Origin: Elusimicrobiota bacterium
Lineage (GTDB): Bacteria > Elusimicrobiota > Endomicrobiia > Endomicrobiales > Endomicrobiaceae
Reading direction: 5' to 3'
DNA: 7,270 nt
NCBI GenBank assembly: GCA_031256695.1
Contig: JAIRQB010000116.1
Coordinates: 1-7,270 of the forward strand
Shown piece by piece: positions 1 to 5,776 of the stretch. The position numbers were made by a program, and so were the translations under genes. The notes beneath the pieces are model-generated. The model worked only from the letters and a program-made list of their open reading frames with translations. It had not been told where the DNA came from and searched no databases. Within the stretch, counting starts at the first letter, position 1; each line of letters begins with the position of its first letter.

Positions 1-10
1 CGCAAAATGG

Positions 11-30
11 ATTGCGGCTTCCGCCGCAAT
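11..30. repeat. Palindromic repeat copy A
   Basis: A perfect 8-bp inverted repeat, ATTGCGGC (11-18) and GCCGCAAT (23-30), encloses a TTCC loop. It is flanked by TGG on the left and GACA on the right, as in copy C. It lies outside any convincing gene and has no T-run on either side, so it is not an intrinsic terminator. Confidence 0.85.
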
Positions 31-48
31 GACACCGTCCCGTCTGTC

Positions 49-68
49 ATTCCGTCGCAAGACGGAAT
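49..68. repeat. Palindromic repeat copy B (inverted orientation)
   Basis: A perfect 8-bp inverted repeat, ATTCCGTC (49-56) and GACGGAAT (61-68), encloses GCAA, a GNRA-type loop if transcribed on the plus strand. The flanks TGTC and CCC place it in the opposite orientation to copies A and C. Relative to A, the arm differs at two positions and both changes are matched by the partner base. Confidence 0.85.
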
Positions 69-103
69 CCCTGTTGCCTTTGAAAGACAAACGACGACAA
101 TGG

Positions 104-138
104 ATTGCGGCGCGCTATGTGTTTGTGCGCGCCGCAAT
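104..138. repeat. Palindromic repeat copy C
   Basis: A perfect 12-bp inverted repeat, ATTGCGGCGCGC (104-115) and GCGCGCCGCAAT (127-138), has an 11-nt loop, TATGTGTTTGT. Its outer 8 bp are identical to copy A and it shares the TGG left flank and GACA right flank. It runs straight into the first copy of the 25-bp direct repeat. Confidence 0.88.
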
Positions 139-172
139 GACACACTGGGCTTGGGCTTTTACGCAAACTGGA

Positions 173-189
173 ATTGCGCGCGCCGCAAT
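173..189. repeat. Palindromic repeat copy D (compact)
   Basis: A short inverted repeat, ATTGCG (173-178) and CGCAAT (184-189), surrounds CGCGC. It is preceded by CTGGA and followed by GACG. It looks like copy C with most of the loop and inner stem deleted, so it is a degraded or minimal member. Confidence 0.7.
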
Positions 190-198
190 GACGCCAAG

Positions 199-1866
199 TC
201 AAATGCTTTTTGTCATTGCGCGCGCCGTCGCGCGCAATGACACACTGGGTTTGGGCTTCATTACATTGATTTTACAGCCAAGCCGCAATTTCTCTCTGCC
301 CTTGCCCGTCCTAAAACCTATACCCATAAAAATGATTTGCTTGCCCGCACTTTTACCGCTGAATTTGCTTAAAAAACTCTCATAATATTTTTTGTCTTTT
401 ATTTGCTTTAGCGCATTGTCAGTCAATGCCTTTACTGAAGCGCTTTTTGAATACTTTATCTCAGTTACTATCGCCTTTTTGCCTAACTCTAAAACCGCAT
501 CTATCCGTCCTCTATTTGTATGCAATTCGCCTATAACTTCAAAACCAAGCATCGTAAACAAAAGCAAAAATAATGAGTGATAATACGCCTCTTTGTCTAT
601 ATGCAAATCGTAAGGTATTTGAGCAAAAAGCGCCGTCAACTCTTGAGTCAATATATCGGCGCGACAATTATCTATAGCCGAACGTATTTTTATTGAAAGG
701 ATTTGAACTGTGTCAAAAGCATTGCCGGCGCAAGCGGTTAAAATACCGTTTGAAAAAGATTTTCTGACCTCATAATTGGGCATTCCTAAAATATATCTTG
801 TCTCTTCGCCGTCTCTAATAATGCTTTTAATTGTCAAATAACCCGTCTGAAATAATAGAGGCAATTTGCTCTCATTAAACATAGCGGGGTCATAACTTTT
901 AAAAGATTCTTCAAACATCGGCTCGGAAATAAAAAGCCCGTCTATTTTGTCTATGCCGTCCCGCTGTATCATCTTTATTAAAAATGTCGGAGTCCCCGTG
1001 CTAAACCAATAATTTGCCATCTTTGCGTTATAAAAAAATAACAGCGTTGAATAAGGATTGTAGACGCTTGTCTTGCCGTCCCAAGTGTAGCCGTCATACT
1101 GTTTCTTTATAGCGTCTAATAATTGTTGCCTTGTATAGTTGAATTTTGGAGCCGTTGCCTCTATATATTCCGTAAAATTATTTTCTAATTCCTCTTGAGT
1201 GTATCCGCAAATAGCCGCATATTTTCCATTTAAAGATATATCGTTTAAATTATTTAACGCTGAAAATACAGACAGACCTGAAAACTTTGATATGCCCGTC
1301 AAAAAAACAAACCTGAGATGGTCATCGCTTGCTTTGATTACTTGATAAAAAGCGTGCAATGCTTCTTTATTGGACTTGGCAAGTTCATTGTCTTCAATTA
1401 CATCTAAAATAGGCTTATCGTATTCATCTATCAAAAGGGCAACTGTTCTGCCCGTCTTTTGATGAGCCTTTGCTATCAATTCTGAAAATTGATTTGACGG
1501 ATTTTGATTTTCAAATTTTATTCCGAATTTCTCGGCATTTATTTTGAGATTATTTAACATTGTCTCTTTTAATAATTCAGGCGACCTGTAATCGCCATTG
1601 CCGAAATCTATCCTAATTACAGGATTTGCCTCTCCCCAATTCCATTTGTCATAAATATAAAGCCCTTCAAAAATCTCTCTATTGCCGCTGAATAATTCGT
1701 CCATCGTTGAGATTAAAAGAGATTTTCCAAAACGGCGCGGACGAGAGAGAAAATATACGCGCCCGCTTTGTATTAAATTATAAATATGCTCTGTCTTATC
1801 TACATAAAGAAAATCTCCCCCGCGCAAATTCCTAAATGATTGAATGCCGATTGGTAAATTTTTCAT
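199..1866 (-). CDS. AAA-ATPase-like protein with C-terminal PD-(D/E)XK nuclease domain
   Basis: The 555-residue protein has the architecture of the AAA-ATPase_like plus PDDEXK_9 family. This family is common in many copies in Bacteroidetes, spirochaetes and other host-associated bacteria, and its cellular role is not established. The N-terminus has the family's opening (PIGIQSFRNLR, then YVDKTEHI). The phosphate-binding loop is RPRRFGKS at residues 42-49, and a Walker B-like LLIDEYDKP spans 144-152. The nuclease core is GRID (453-456), then E469-I-K471, with the helix ALKQIKDKKYYE (485-496) carrying Gln488, so the catalytic residues look intact. The start at 1866 has a modest AGGA (1875-1878) 8 nt upstream, and the family N-terminus fits it. 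It lies 61 bp after metG on the same strand. The last 20 residues (from Met536) come from repeat DNA, including a perfect 14-bp hairpin, so the C-terminus is probably acquired. Roles in mobile-element or defence biology are possible but not shown by the sequence. Confidence 0.9.
   Translation of the reverse strand: MKNLPIGIQSFRNLRGGDFLYVDKTEHIYNLIQSGRVYFLSRPRRFGKSLLISTMDELFSGNREIFEGLYIYDKWNWGEANPVIRIDFGNGDYRSPELLKETMLNNLKINAEKFGIKFENQNPSNQFSELIAKAHQKTGRTVALLIDEYDKPILDVIEDNELAKSNKEALHAFYQVIKASDDHLRFVFLTGISKFSGLSVFSALNNLNDISLNGKYAAICGYTQEELENNFTEYIEATAPKFNYTRQQLLDAIKKQYDGYTWDGKTSVYNPYSTLLFFYNAKMANYWFSTGTPTFLIKMIQRDGIDKIDGLFISEPMFEESFKSYDPAMFNESKLPLLFQTGYLTIKSIIRDGEETRYILGMPNYEVRKSFSNGILTACAGNAFDTVQILSIKIRSAIDNCRADILTQELTALFAQIPYDLHIDKEAYYHSLFLLLFTMLGFEVIGELHTNRGRIDAVLELGKKAIVTEIKYSKSASVKALTDNALKQIKDKKYYESFLSKFSGKSAGKQIIFMGIGFRTGKGREKLRLGCKINVMKPKPSVSLRATARAMTKSI
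211..242. repeat. Palindromic repeat copy E, inside the ATPase reading frame
   Basis: A perfect 14-bp inverted repeat, TGTCATTGCGCGCG (211-224) and CGCGCGCAATGACA (229-242), has a CCGT loop. Other copies have GGATT on one side and AATGACA on the other. This one has TGTCATT/AATGACA on both sides, as if two right ends had joined. It lies just before the ATPase stop codon (199-201) and encodes about residues 542-552 of that protein. Confidence 0.9.
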
Positions 1867-1927
1867 AGTATTTATCCTAATAATTACAATAACTGCTTTT
1901 GCCTAATTTTTTAATTTGAAAATGCAT

Positions 1928-3469
1928 TTAGACTTTTTTGGGAAATAAAATGCCGCTGTCTAAAAGTTTTGCGCCCGCTTTTGAAAAAATAGAGAGGCTT
2001 GCGCCTTTTTTAAAATATTGTTTTGCGCTTTCTTCAACGCTTCCTTGCGCCGCGCAAATAGTCCAAATTTTTTGAGAAAGAGAAGGCATAAAAGGAAACA
2101 GATAAATCAAAATCAAATCAATAGACTGCAAGTATGAGAAAATTTTTTGAGCCAAATCTTCTCTGTCCGTTTTAGCGAGTTTCCAAGGGGCATCGTTTTC
2201 TATTTGCTGATTGATAAGAGTAAGAGCCTTTTGCAAAGCAAATGCCGCTTTGTGAAGTTGGAAATTATCCATCTCGGATTCAAAATCATTTTCTAAAACA
2301 TTTTTGACGGATTTAAACAGAGCGGAAGACTCTTCGCCTGATGCTTTTGGAACAATCAAATCAAAATACTTCGCAGCCATTTTTATAACGCGAGAAATTA
2401 AATTGCCTAAATTGTCGGCTAAATCCTCATTGTATTTTGCCTTGAGCGCTGAATAAGAAATATCGCCGTCAGGACCAAAAGGAATTAAACTGACAGCCAA
2501 ATACCTTAAAGGGTCTATTCCAAAACTGTCTGCCAAATAGCGGGGCGATATGGCATTGCCGAGGCTTTTAGACATTTTATTTCCGTCTATGGTAAAAAAG
2601 CCGTGAGAATAAATTTGTTTAGGAATAGGCAAACCGCAGCCCATTAAAATTGCGGGCCAAATAACGCTGTGAAACCATAAAATATCTTTAGCCATAAGAT
2701 GAATATCCGAGGGCCAGAATTTATATAAAGCATCGGCTGTATTCGGATAACCCGTTGCGGTAATATAATTTACCAAGGCGTCAACCCAAACATAAATAGT
2801 CTGCTCTTTATCAAAGGGAAGAGGAATGCCCCAACTGAGCGCCGCTCTTGAAACGCTGATATCTTCTAAACCAAGTTTTAATTTGCCTGTTATTTCATTC
2901 TTTCGTTCTTCAGGGCAGATTTCTAAATGCTCTTTATGAGACGGGTCTGTAATGCGCTCTAAAAGAGGCTGTTGGAATTGCGATAGTTTGAAAAAATAAT
3001 TTTCCTCAGACTGCAAAACTGGTTTTGCCTTGTGATAAGGGCAGAGTCCGTTCTCGTCCAATTCTTTTTCAGACATAAATTTTTCACAACCTATGCAATA
3101 GAGAGCCTCGTATTTGTTTTTGTAAATAAGACCATTGTCATAGAGAGTTTGAATAATCGTTTGGACGCTCTTTATATGACGCTCTTCGGTAGTTCTTATA
3201 AAATCAGAATAAGAGATATTTAAAAGTTTCCAAATCTCTTTAAATTTCCCGCTCATTTCATCTGTAAATTCTTGAGGCGTTTTGCCTTTTTCTTTGGCGG
3301 CTGCCGCAATTTTTGCGCCGTGTTCGTCTGACCCCGTTAAAAAGAAAACGTCAAAACCTCTGATTTTTTTCCATCTCGCCATAATATCTGCGGCTATTGT
3401 CGTATAAGCGTGTCCTATATGAGGCTCGTCATTTAAATAATAGATTGGGGTCGTTATGTAGAATTTCAT
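1928..3469 (-). CDS. metG: Methionyl-tRNA synthetase, short form
   Basis: This class I aminoacyl-tRNA synthetase joins methionine to tRNA-Met in the cytoplasm using ATP. All hallmarks are present: the HIGH motif at residues 17-20 (PHIGHAY), the KMSKS loop at 298-302 (GNKMSKSLGN), and the zinc-binding knuckle C125-x2-C128 with C143-x2-H146. The methionine-pocket segments WVDALVNYIT (228-237) and KDILWFH (261-267) are also present. An alpha-helical anticodon-binding domain follows from about 340 to the end. At 513 residues it ends with a KLLDSGILFPKKV tail. It therefore lacks the C-terminal EMAP/Trbp111-like tRNA-binding domain found in longer bacterial MetRS, and resembles the single-knuckle, Thermus-like type. 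The ATG has a GGAGG ribosome binding site (3474-3478) 4 nt upstream. It follows the ricT-like gene by 38 bp, so the two are probably co-transcribed; PSP1-metG neighbourhoods occur in many bacteria. I see no lesion. Confidence 0.97.
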   Translation of the reverse strand: MKFYITTPIYYLNDEPHIGHAYTTIAADIMARWKKIRGFDVFFLTGSDEHGAKIAAAAKEKGKTPQEFTDEMSGKFKEIWKLLNISYSDFIRTTEERHIKSVQTIIQTLYDNGLIYKNKYEALYCIGCEKFMSEKELDENGLCPYHKAKPVLQSEENYFFKLSQFQQPLLERITDPSHKEHLEICPEERKNEITGKLKLGLEDISVSRAALSWGIPLPFDKEQTIYVWVDALVNYITATGYPNTADALYKFWPSDIHLMAKDILWFHSVIWPAILMGCGLPIPKQIYSHGFFTIDGNKMSKSLGNAISPRYLADSFGIDPLRYLAVSLIPFGPDGDISYSALKAKYNEDLADNLGNLISRVIKMAAKYFDLIVPKASGEESSALFKSVKNVLENDFESEMDNFQLHKAAFALQKALTLINQQIENDAPWKLAKTDREDLAQKIFSYLQSIDLILIYLFPFMPSLSQKIWTICAAQGSVEESAKQYFKKGASLSIFSKAGAKLLDSGILFPKKV

Positions 3470-3473
3470 TTTT

Positions 3474-3478
3474 CCTCC
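3474..3478 (-). promoter_or_regulatory. metG ribosome binding site
   Basis: GGAGG followed by AAAA and the ATG on the minus strand. It is a strong site inside the 38-bp ricT-metG gap. Confidence 0.85.
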
Positions 3479-3507
3479 GCGGTAAAGCCGTCTTTTTATT
3501 TATATTT

Positions 3508-4329
3508 TTAGTCGGCAGCCCGTAAAATATTTTTTGAATTTAAAGGCTTGATAATATCTATCGGATATTTTTCAAAAATCCCCTCTCCAAAATCAGCCGT
3601 TACAATCCCTTTTATGCAGTCTATTGCGGCAAATTTCGCCTTGCCTCTGGGCGTTATAATGTCAGAGCCTAATTTAGGCAGTCCTTCTTTTATATCCCGG
3701 TAGAATTGACTCTCATATGCTATGCAGCACATCAAGCGTCCGCAAAGCCCTGAGAGTTTGAAAGCGTTTAAAGATAAATCCTGCTCTTTAGCCATATCCA
3801 TAGTGACTGAATTAAAATTCAATAAAAAATTTTGACAGCATATACCGCGTCCGCAAATACCGAAGCCGCCTATTATGCGGGCTTCGTCTCTGACGCCTAT
3901 TTGAACCATCTGAATCCTCGTCTTTAAAATATGCCCTAACTCTTTTATCAATTCCCTAAAATCAACTCTCGTCTCAGAAGTGTAATAGACAAACAGTTTA
4001 GTCCTGTCAAAAATATAATTGACGCAAGTCAAGTTTAAATCAATGTCAAGTTCGCGCGTTTTGTCTACTACTATATTGAAGGCTCTTTTGCCTCTCCTTT
4101 CATTTTCAGCCATTCTTTCTCTGTCTTCGTCCGTTACTTCTCTTAAAACTTTGCCCGCAGGCTTGCCGCGCTCCGCTGATATATTCCTTTCGCTCTCGCA
4201 AACTACGGCATATTCCGCGCCGTGTTCAGTCTCAACAATTGCTTCATCATTTATTTTCAAATCATAATGTTTGCTGTCTACGTATATTTTTTCTCTCAAT
4301 TTTCTAACTACTACGCCAAGGGCTATCAT
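3508..4329 (-). CDS. ricT: PSP1-domain protein, RicT/YaaT family
   Basis: From Met at 4329 the protein is 273 residues long. It matches the PSP1 family: an N-terminal beta-rich segment (GVVVRKLREKIYVDS), then the PSP1 core with GFGICGRGICCQNFL (155-169) and GLCGRLMCCIAYES (194-207). Cysteines 159, 164, 165, 196, 201 and 202 form the conserved cluster. In Bacillus subtilis, RicT (YaaT) acts with RicA and RicF in a complex carrying [4Fe-4S] clusters that promotes RNase Y-dependent mRNA processing. No RicA or RicF partner is visible here, so only the family, not that exact role, is assigned. The start is set at 4329 and not at the upstream in-frame TTG at 4383: GGAGG (4335-4339) lies 5 nt before this ATG, and the family's N-terminus aligns from here. 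The gene sits 38 bp upstream of metG. A 137-bp gap separates it from the polyamine gene before it. Confidence 0.9.
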   Translation of the reverse strand: MIALGVVVRKLREKIYVDSKHYDLKINDEAIVETEHGAEYAVVCESERNISAERGKPAGKVLREVTDEDRERMAENERRGKRAFNIVVDKTRELDIDLNLTCVNYIFDRTKLFVYYTSETRVDFRELIKELGHILKTRIQMVQIGVRDEARIIGGFGICGRGICCQNFLLNFNSVTMDMAKEQDLSLNAFKLSGLCGRLMCCIAYESQFYRDIKEGLPKLGSDIITPRGKAKFAAIDCIKGIVTADFGEGIFEKYPIDIIKPLNSKNILRAAD

Positions 4330-4466
4330 ATTTGCCTCCATCTTTGCGGGAATAACGCTTTGCTTTTTTCCTTTGAAAAACAAAGACGCAAAGAATGTCT
4401 TTTGCTTTTACGCTTCTTTCAATCACTGCTCAAAGCCCAGCCAAAATGTCATTATTGTCCCCGCTT
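4330..4466 (-). other. 137-bp gap upstream of ricT
   Basis: This is the longest gap between genes in the window. It includes an in-frame TTG-initiated extension of ricT (4330-4383), rejected as coding. It also has a weak imperfect hairpin around 4387-4405, with arms GCAAAAGA and TCTTTGC on the minus strand, and the right half of a possible decayed repeat. It could hold a promoter or leader for ricT-metG, but I see no clear -35/-10 pair. Confidence 0.5.
4335..4339 (-). promoter_or_regulatory. Ribosome binding site that fixes the ricT start
   Basis: On the minus strand GGAGG stands 5 nt before the ATG at 4329-4327. No comparable site precedes the in-frame TTG at 4383 or the ATG at 4341, so this decides the start. 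Confidence 0.85.
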
Positions 4467-4493
4467 CTAACTTTTATTTACGGGCTTGGGCTT
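4433..4493. repeat. Possible decayed repeat with imperfect inverted ends
   Basis: AAGCCCAGCC (4433-4442) pairs with GGCTTGGGCTT (4483-4493), with one unpaired base and 40 nt between. On the minus strand the segment reads AATGACATTTTGGCTGGG, similar, allowing a gap, to the AATGACACACTGGGCTTGGG flank at 136-155. The right part overlaps the last codons of the polyamine gene. The similarity is short and A/T changes are many, so chance is possible. Confidence 0.35.
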
Positions 4494-5729
4494 AAAAGTT
4501 TTGCGTTTGGAATAACTTGTTTTGACGGTCTCTGTGGAAAGACCCATATTGTTTAAGAGGTCTATAAAAGGGTCGGGGTCAAGTTCTTCAATATTTGCCA
4601 TTTTCTTTATATCCCAATCGCCTCTTGCTATAAGAATTGAAGCCGCTACAGGCGGAACTCCCGCCGTATAACTAATTGCTTGAGAGCCTACTTCTTCAAA
4701 ACAAAGTTTGTGGTCGCAGACATTGTAGATGAACAGAACTTGCTTGCGCCCGTCTTTAACGCCGACGACTAAATCGCCGATGCAGGTATTGCCCGTATAA
4801 TTTGCCGCAAGGGATTTGGGGTCAGGCAGGCAGGCTTTTACCACTTTTAGCGGAATAACTTCTAAACCTTCCGCTGTTTTGACGGGCTTTTCAGACAATA
4901 AACCGATATTTTTTAAGACATTAAAACAGTTTATATAGTGGTCGCTAAAACCCATCCAAAATCTAATTGAATTAGCGTCTATATTTTTTGAAAGAGAATG
5001 CAGTTCATCGTGTCCTGTCAAATAAACAGTTTGCTTGCCTACTACGGGGAAATCATAAATCATTTTTTCGCTGTGGACAGGCTTGCATACCCATTGCCTA
5101 TCTATCCAAGTCCACACTTTTACAAATTCTCTAAAATTTATTTCAGGGTCAAAATTGGTGGCAAAATATTTGCCGTGACTGCCTGCATTTACATCCATTA
5201 TGTCTATTGTGTCTATGGAATCAAAAAAATGCTTTTTAGCAAAAGCGGCATATGCATTGACTACGCCGGGGTCAAAACCTGAGCCTAAAATAGCGGTGAT
5301 GCCTTTTTGCGCGCATCTGTCTTTGCGCTTCCATTCATAATTGGCATACCAAGGCGGGTCCTCGCAAACTTTATTAGGCTCTTCGTGAATTGCCGTATCT
5401 ATATAAGCCGAGCCTGTTTCTATGCAGGCTTCAAGTATTGACATATTGCAGAAGGCGCTTGCAAGATTTACCGTAATTCCTATATTTAATTTTTTCATCG
5501 TCTCTATCATCTGAGATACATTTAAAGCGTCAATCTTTAAAACGGATATTTTCTTTGAGGGATTTTGATAATTGCCTTTGTCCTCTATGCTTTGAACTAT
5601 CTCTCTGCAATCCTCTATTGTGCGGGAAGCGATATAAATATCTCCAAACAGCCCGTTGTTTTGAGCAAATTTATGAGCGGCAACGTGAGCTACTCCGCCT
5701 GCTCCTACGATGAGGATATTCTTTTCCAT
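4467..5729 (-). CDS. Carboxynorspermidine/carboxyspermidine synthase (saccharopine dehydrogenase family)
   Basis: The 420-residue cytoplasmic enzyme closely resembles carboxynorspermidine dehydrogenases (CASDH) of Vibrio and Campylobacter. These reductively condense aspartate semialdehyde with diaminopropane or putrescine, using NADPH, in the alternative spermidine/norspermidine route. The Rossmann loop GAGGVA is at residues 9-14, followed by IASRT (33-37). Other family stretches are GITAILGSGFDPGVVNAYAA (143-162), DVNAGSHGKYFATNFDPE (179-196), RFWMGF (256-261), GLLSEKPV (276-283), LPDPKSLAANYTGNTCIG (301-318) and AISYTAGVPPVAAS (351-364). Which amine it uses cannot be read from sequence, and the usual partner decarboxylase (nspC) is not in the window. 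The ATG has an excellent site, AAGGAGGT with GGAGG at 5736-5740, 6 nt upstream. The last 18 or so residues form a basic tail (SKRKTFKPKPVNKS) that looks longer than family members need, and its codons overlap a possible decayed repeat. Confidence 0.93.
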   Translation of the reverse strand: MEKNILIVGAGGVAHVAAHKFAQNNGLFGDIYIASRTIEDCREIVQSIEDKGNYQNPSKKISVLKIDALNVSQMIETMKKLNIGITVNLASAFCNMSILEACIETGSAYIDTAIHEEPNKVCEDPPWYANYEWKRKDRCAQKGITAILGSGFDPGVVNAYAAFAKKHFFDSIDTIDIMDVNAGSHGKYFATNFDPEINFREFVKVWTWIDRQWVCKPVHSEKMIYDFPVVGKQTVYLTGHDELHSLSKNIDANSIRFWMGFSDHYINCFNVLKNIGLLSEKPVKTAEGLEVIPLKVVKACLPDPKSLAANYTGNTCIGDLVVGVKDGRKQVLFIYNVCDHKLCFEEVGSQAISYTAGVPPVAASILIARGDWDIKKMANIEELDPDPFIDLLNNMGLSTETVKTSYSKRKTFKPKPVNKS

Positions 5730-5735
5730 ATCAAA

Positions 5736-5740
5736 CCTCC
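5736..5740 (-). promoter_or_regulatory. Ribosome binding site of the polyamine gene
   Basis: AAGGAGGT on the minus strand, with its GGAGG core 6 nt before the ATG at 5729. It is a near-perfect anti-16S match and confirms the start. Confidence 0.88.
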
Positions 5741-5754
5741 TTTTTGTTTTGCGC

Positions 5755-5769
5755 TTTTCTATTTTAGAA
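5755..5769. repeat. Small A/T hairpin between OmpA-fusion and polyamine genes
   Basis: TTTCTA (5755-5760) and TAGAAA (5764-5769) form a perfect 6-bp inverted repeat with a 3-nt loop in the 47-bp gap. It is too weak in base pairing to be a convincing terminator, so read-through between the genes remains likely. Confidence 0.4.
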
Positions 5770-5776
5770 ATGCGAC

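Larger units (their letters stand above)
1..198. other. GC-rich repeat-filled region downstream of the ATPase gene
   Basis: This stretch beyond the ATPase stop codon is filled with four palindromic copies and short linkers, and is clearly richer in G and C than the genes. Plus-strand frames through it (for example 7-240) translate into Arg/Ala/Asn-rich repeats of the same motif (ARRNDT) and are not believable proteins. I see no RNA gene, promoter or terminator here. Confidence 0.75.
134..258. repeat. 25-bp direct repeat pair, exactly 100 bp apart
   Basis: The unit GCAATGACACACTGGG-Y-TTGGGCTT occurs at 134-158 and 234-258 and differs only at 150 (C) versus 250 (T). Each copy starts in the right arm of a hairpin (C and E) and continues beyond it. 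The repeat unit therefore includes flank as well as palindrome, and copy E is probably a duplicate of the C end. Confidence 0.85.

Noticed and set aside
11..242. CRISPR array
   Set aside because: The copies differ in length, loop and orientation, and spacing is irregular (about 15-35 nt); no constant direct repeat alternates with unique spacers and there are no cas genes.
104..242. Intrinsic terminators at the GC-rich hairpins
   Set aside because: The stems are strong but neither strand has a T-run after them, and copy E lies before the stop codon of the gene it would terminate.
7..385. Two plus-strand open frames over the repeat region
   Set aside because: They translate repeat DNA into ARRNDT-like runs, have no ribosome binding site, and overlap the well-supported ATPase gene on the other strand.
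199..1866. Defence-system call for the ATPase/nuclease
   Set aside because: The domain pair is widespread with no established role, and no partner genes of a known defence system are next to it.
1867..1927. Separate promoter or terminator between metG and the ATPase gene
   Set aside because: The gap is A/T-rich with only the short palindrome AAATGCATTT at 1920-1929; no paired -35/-10 boxes or GC stem with T-run could be supported.
4330..4383. N-terminal extension of the RicT-like protein from a TTG codon
   Set aside because: The added 18 residues do not match the family N-terminus, and the GGAGG site sits directly before the ATG at 4329.
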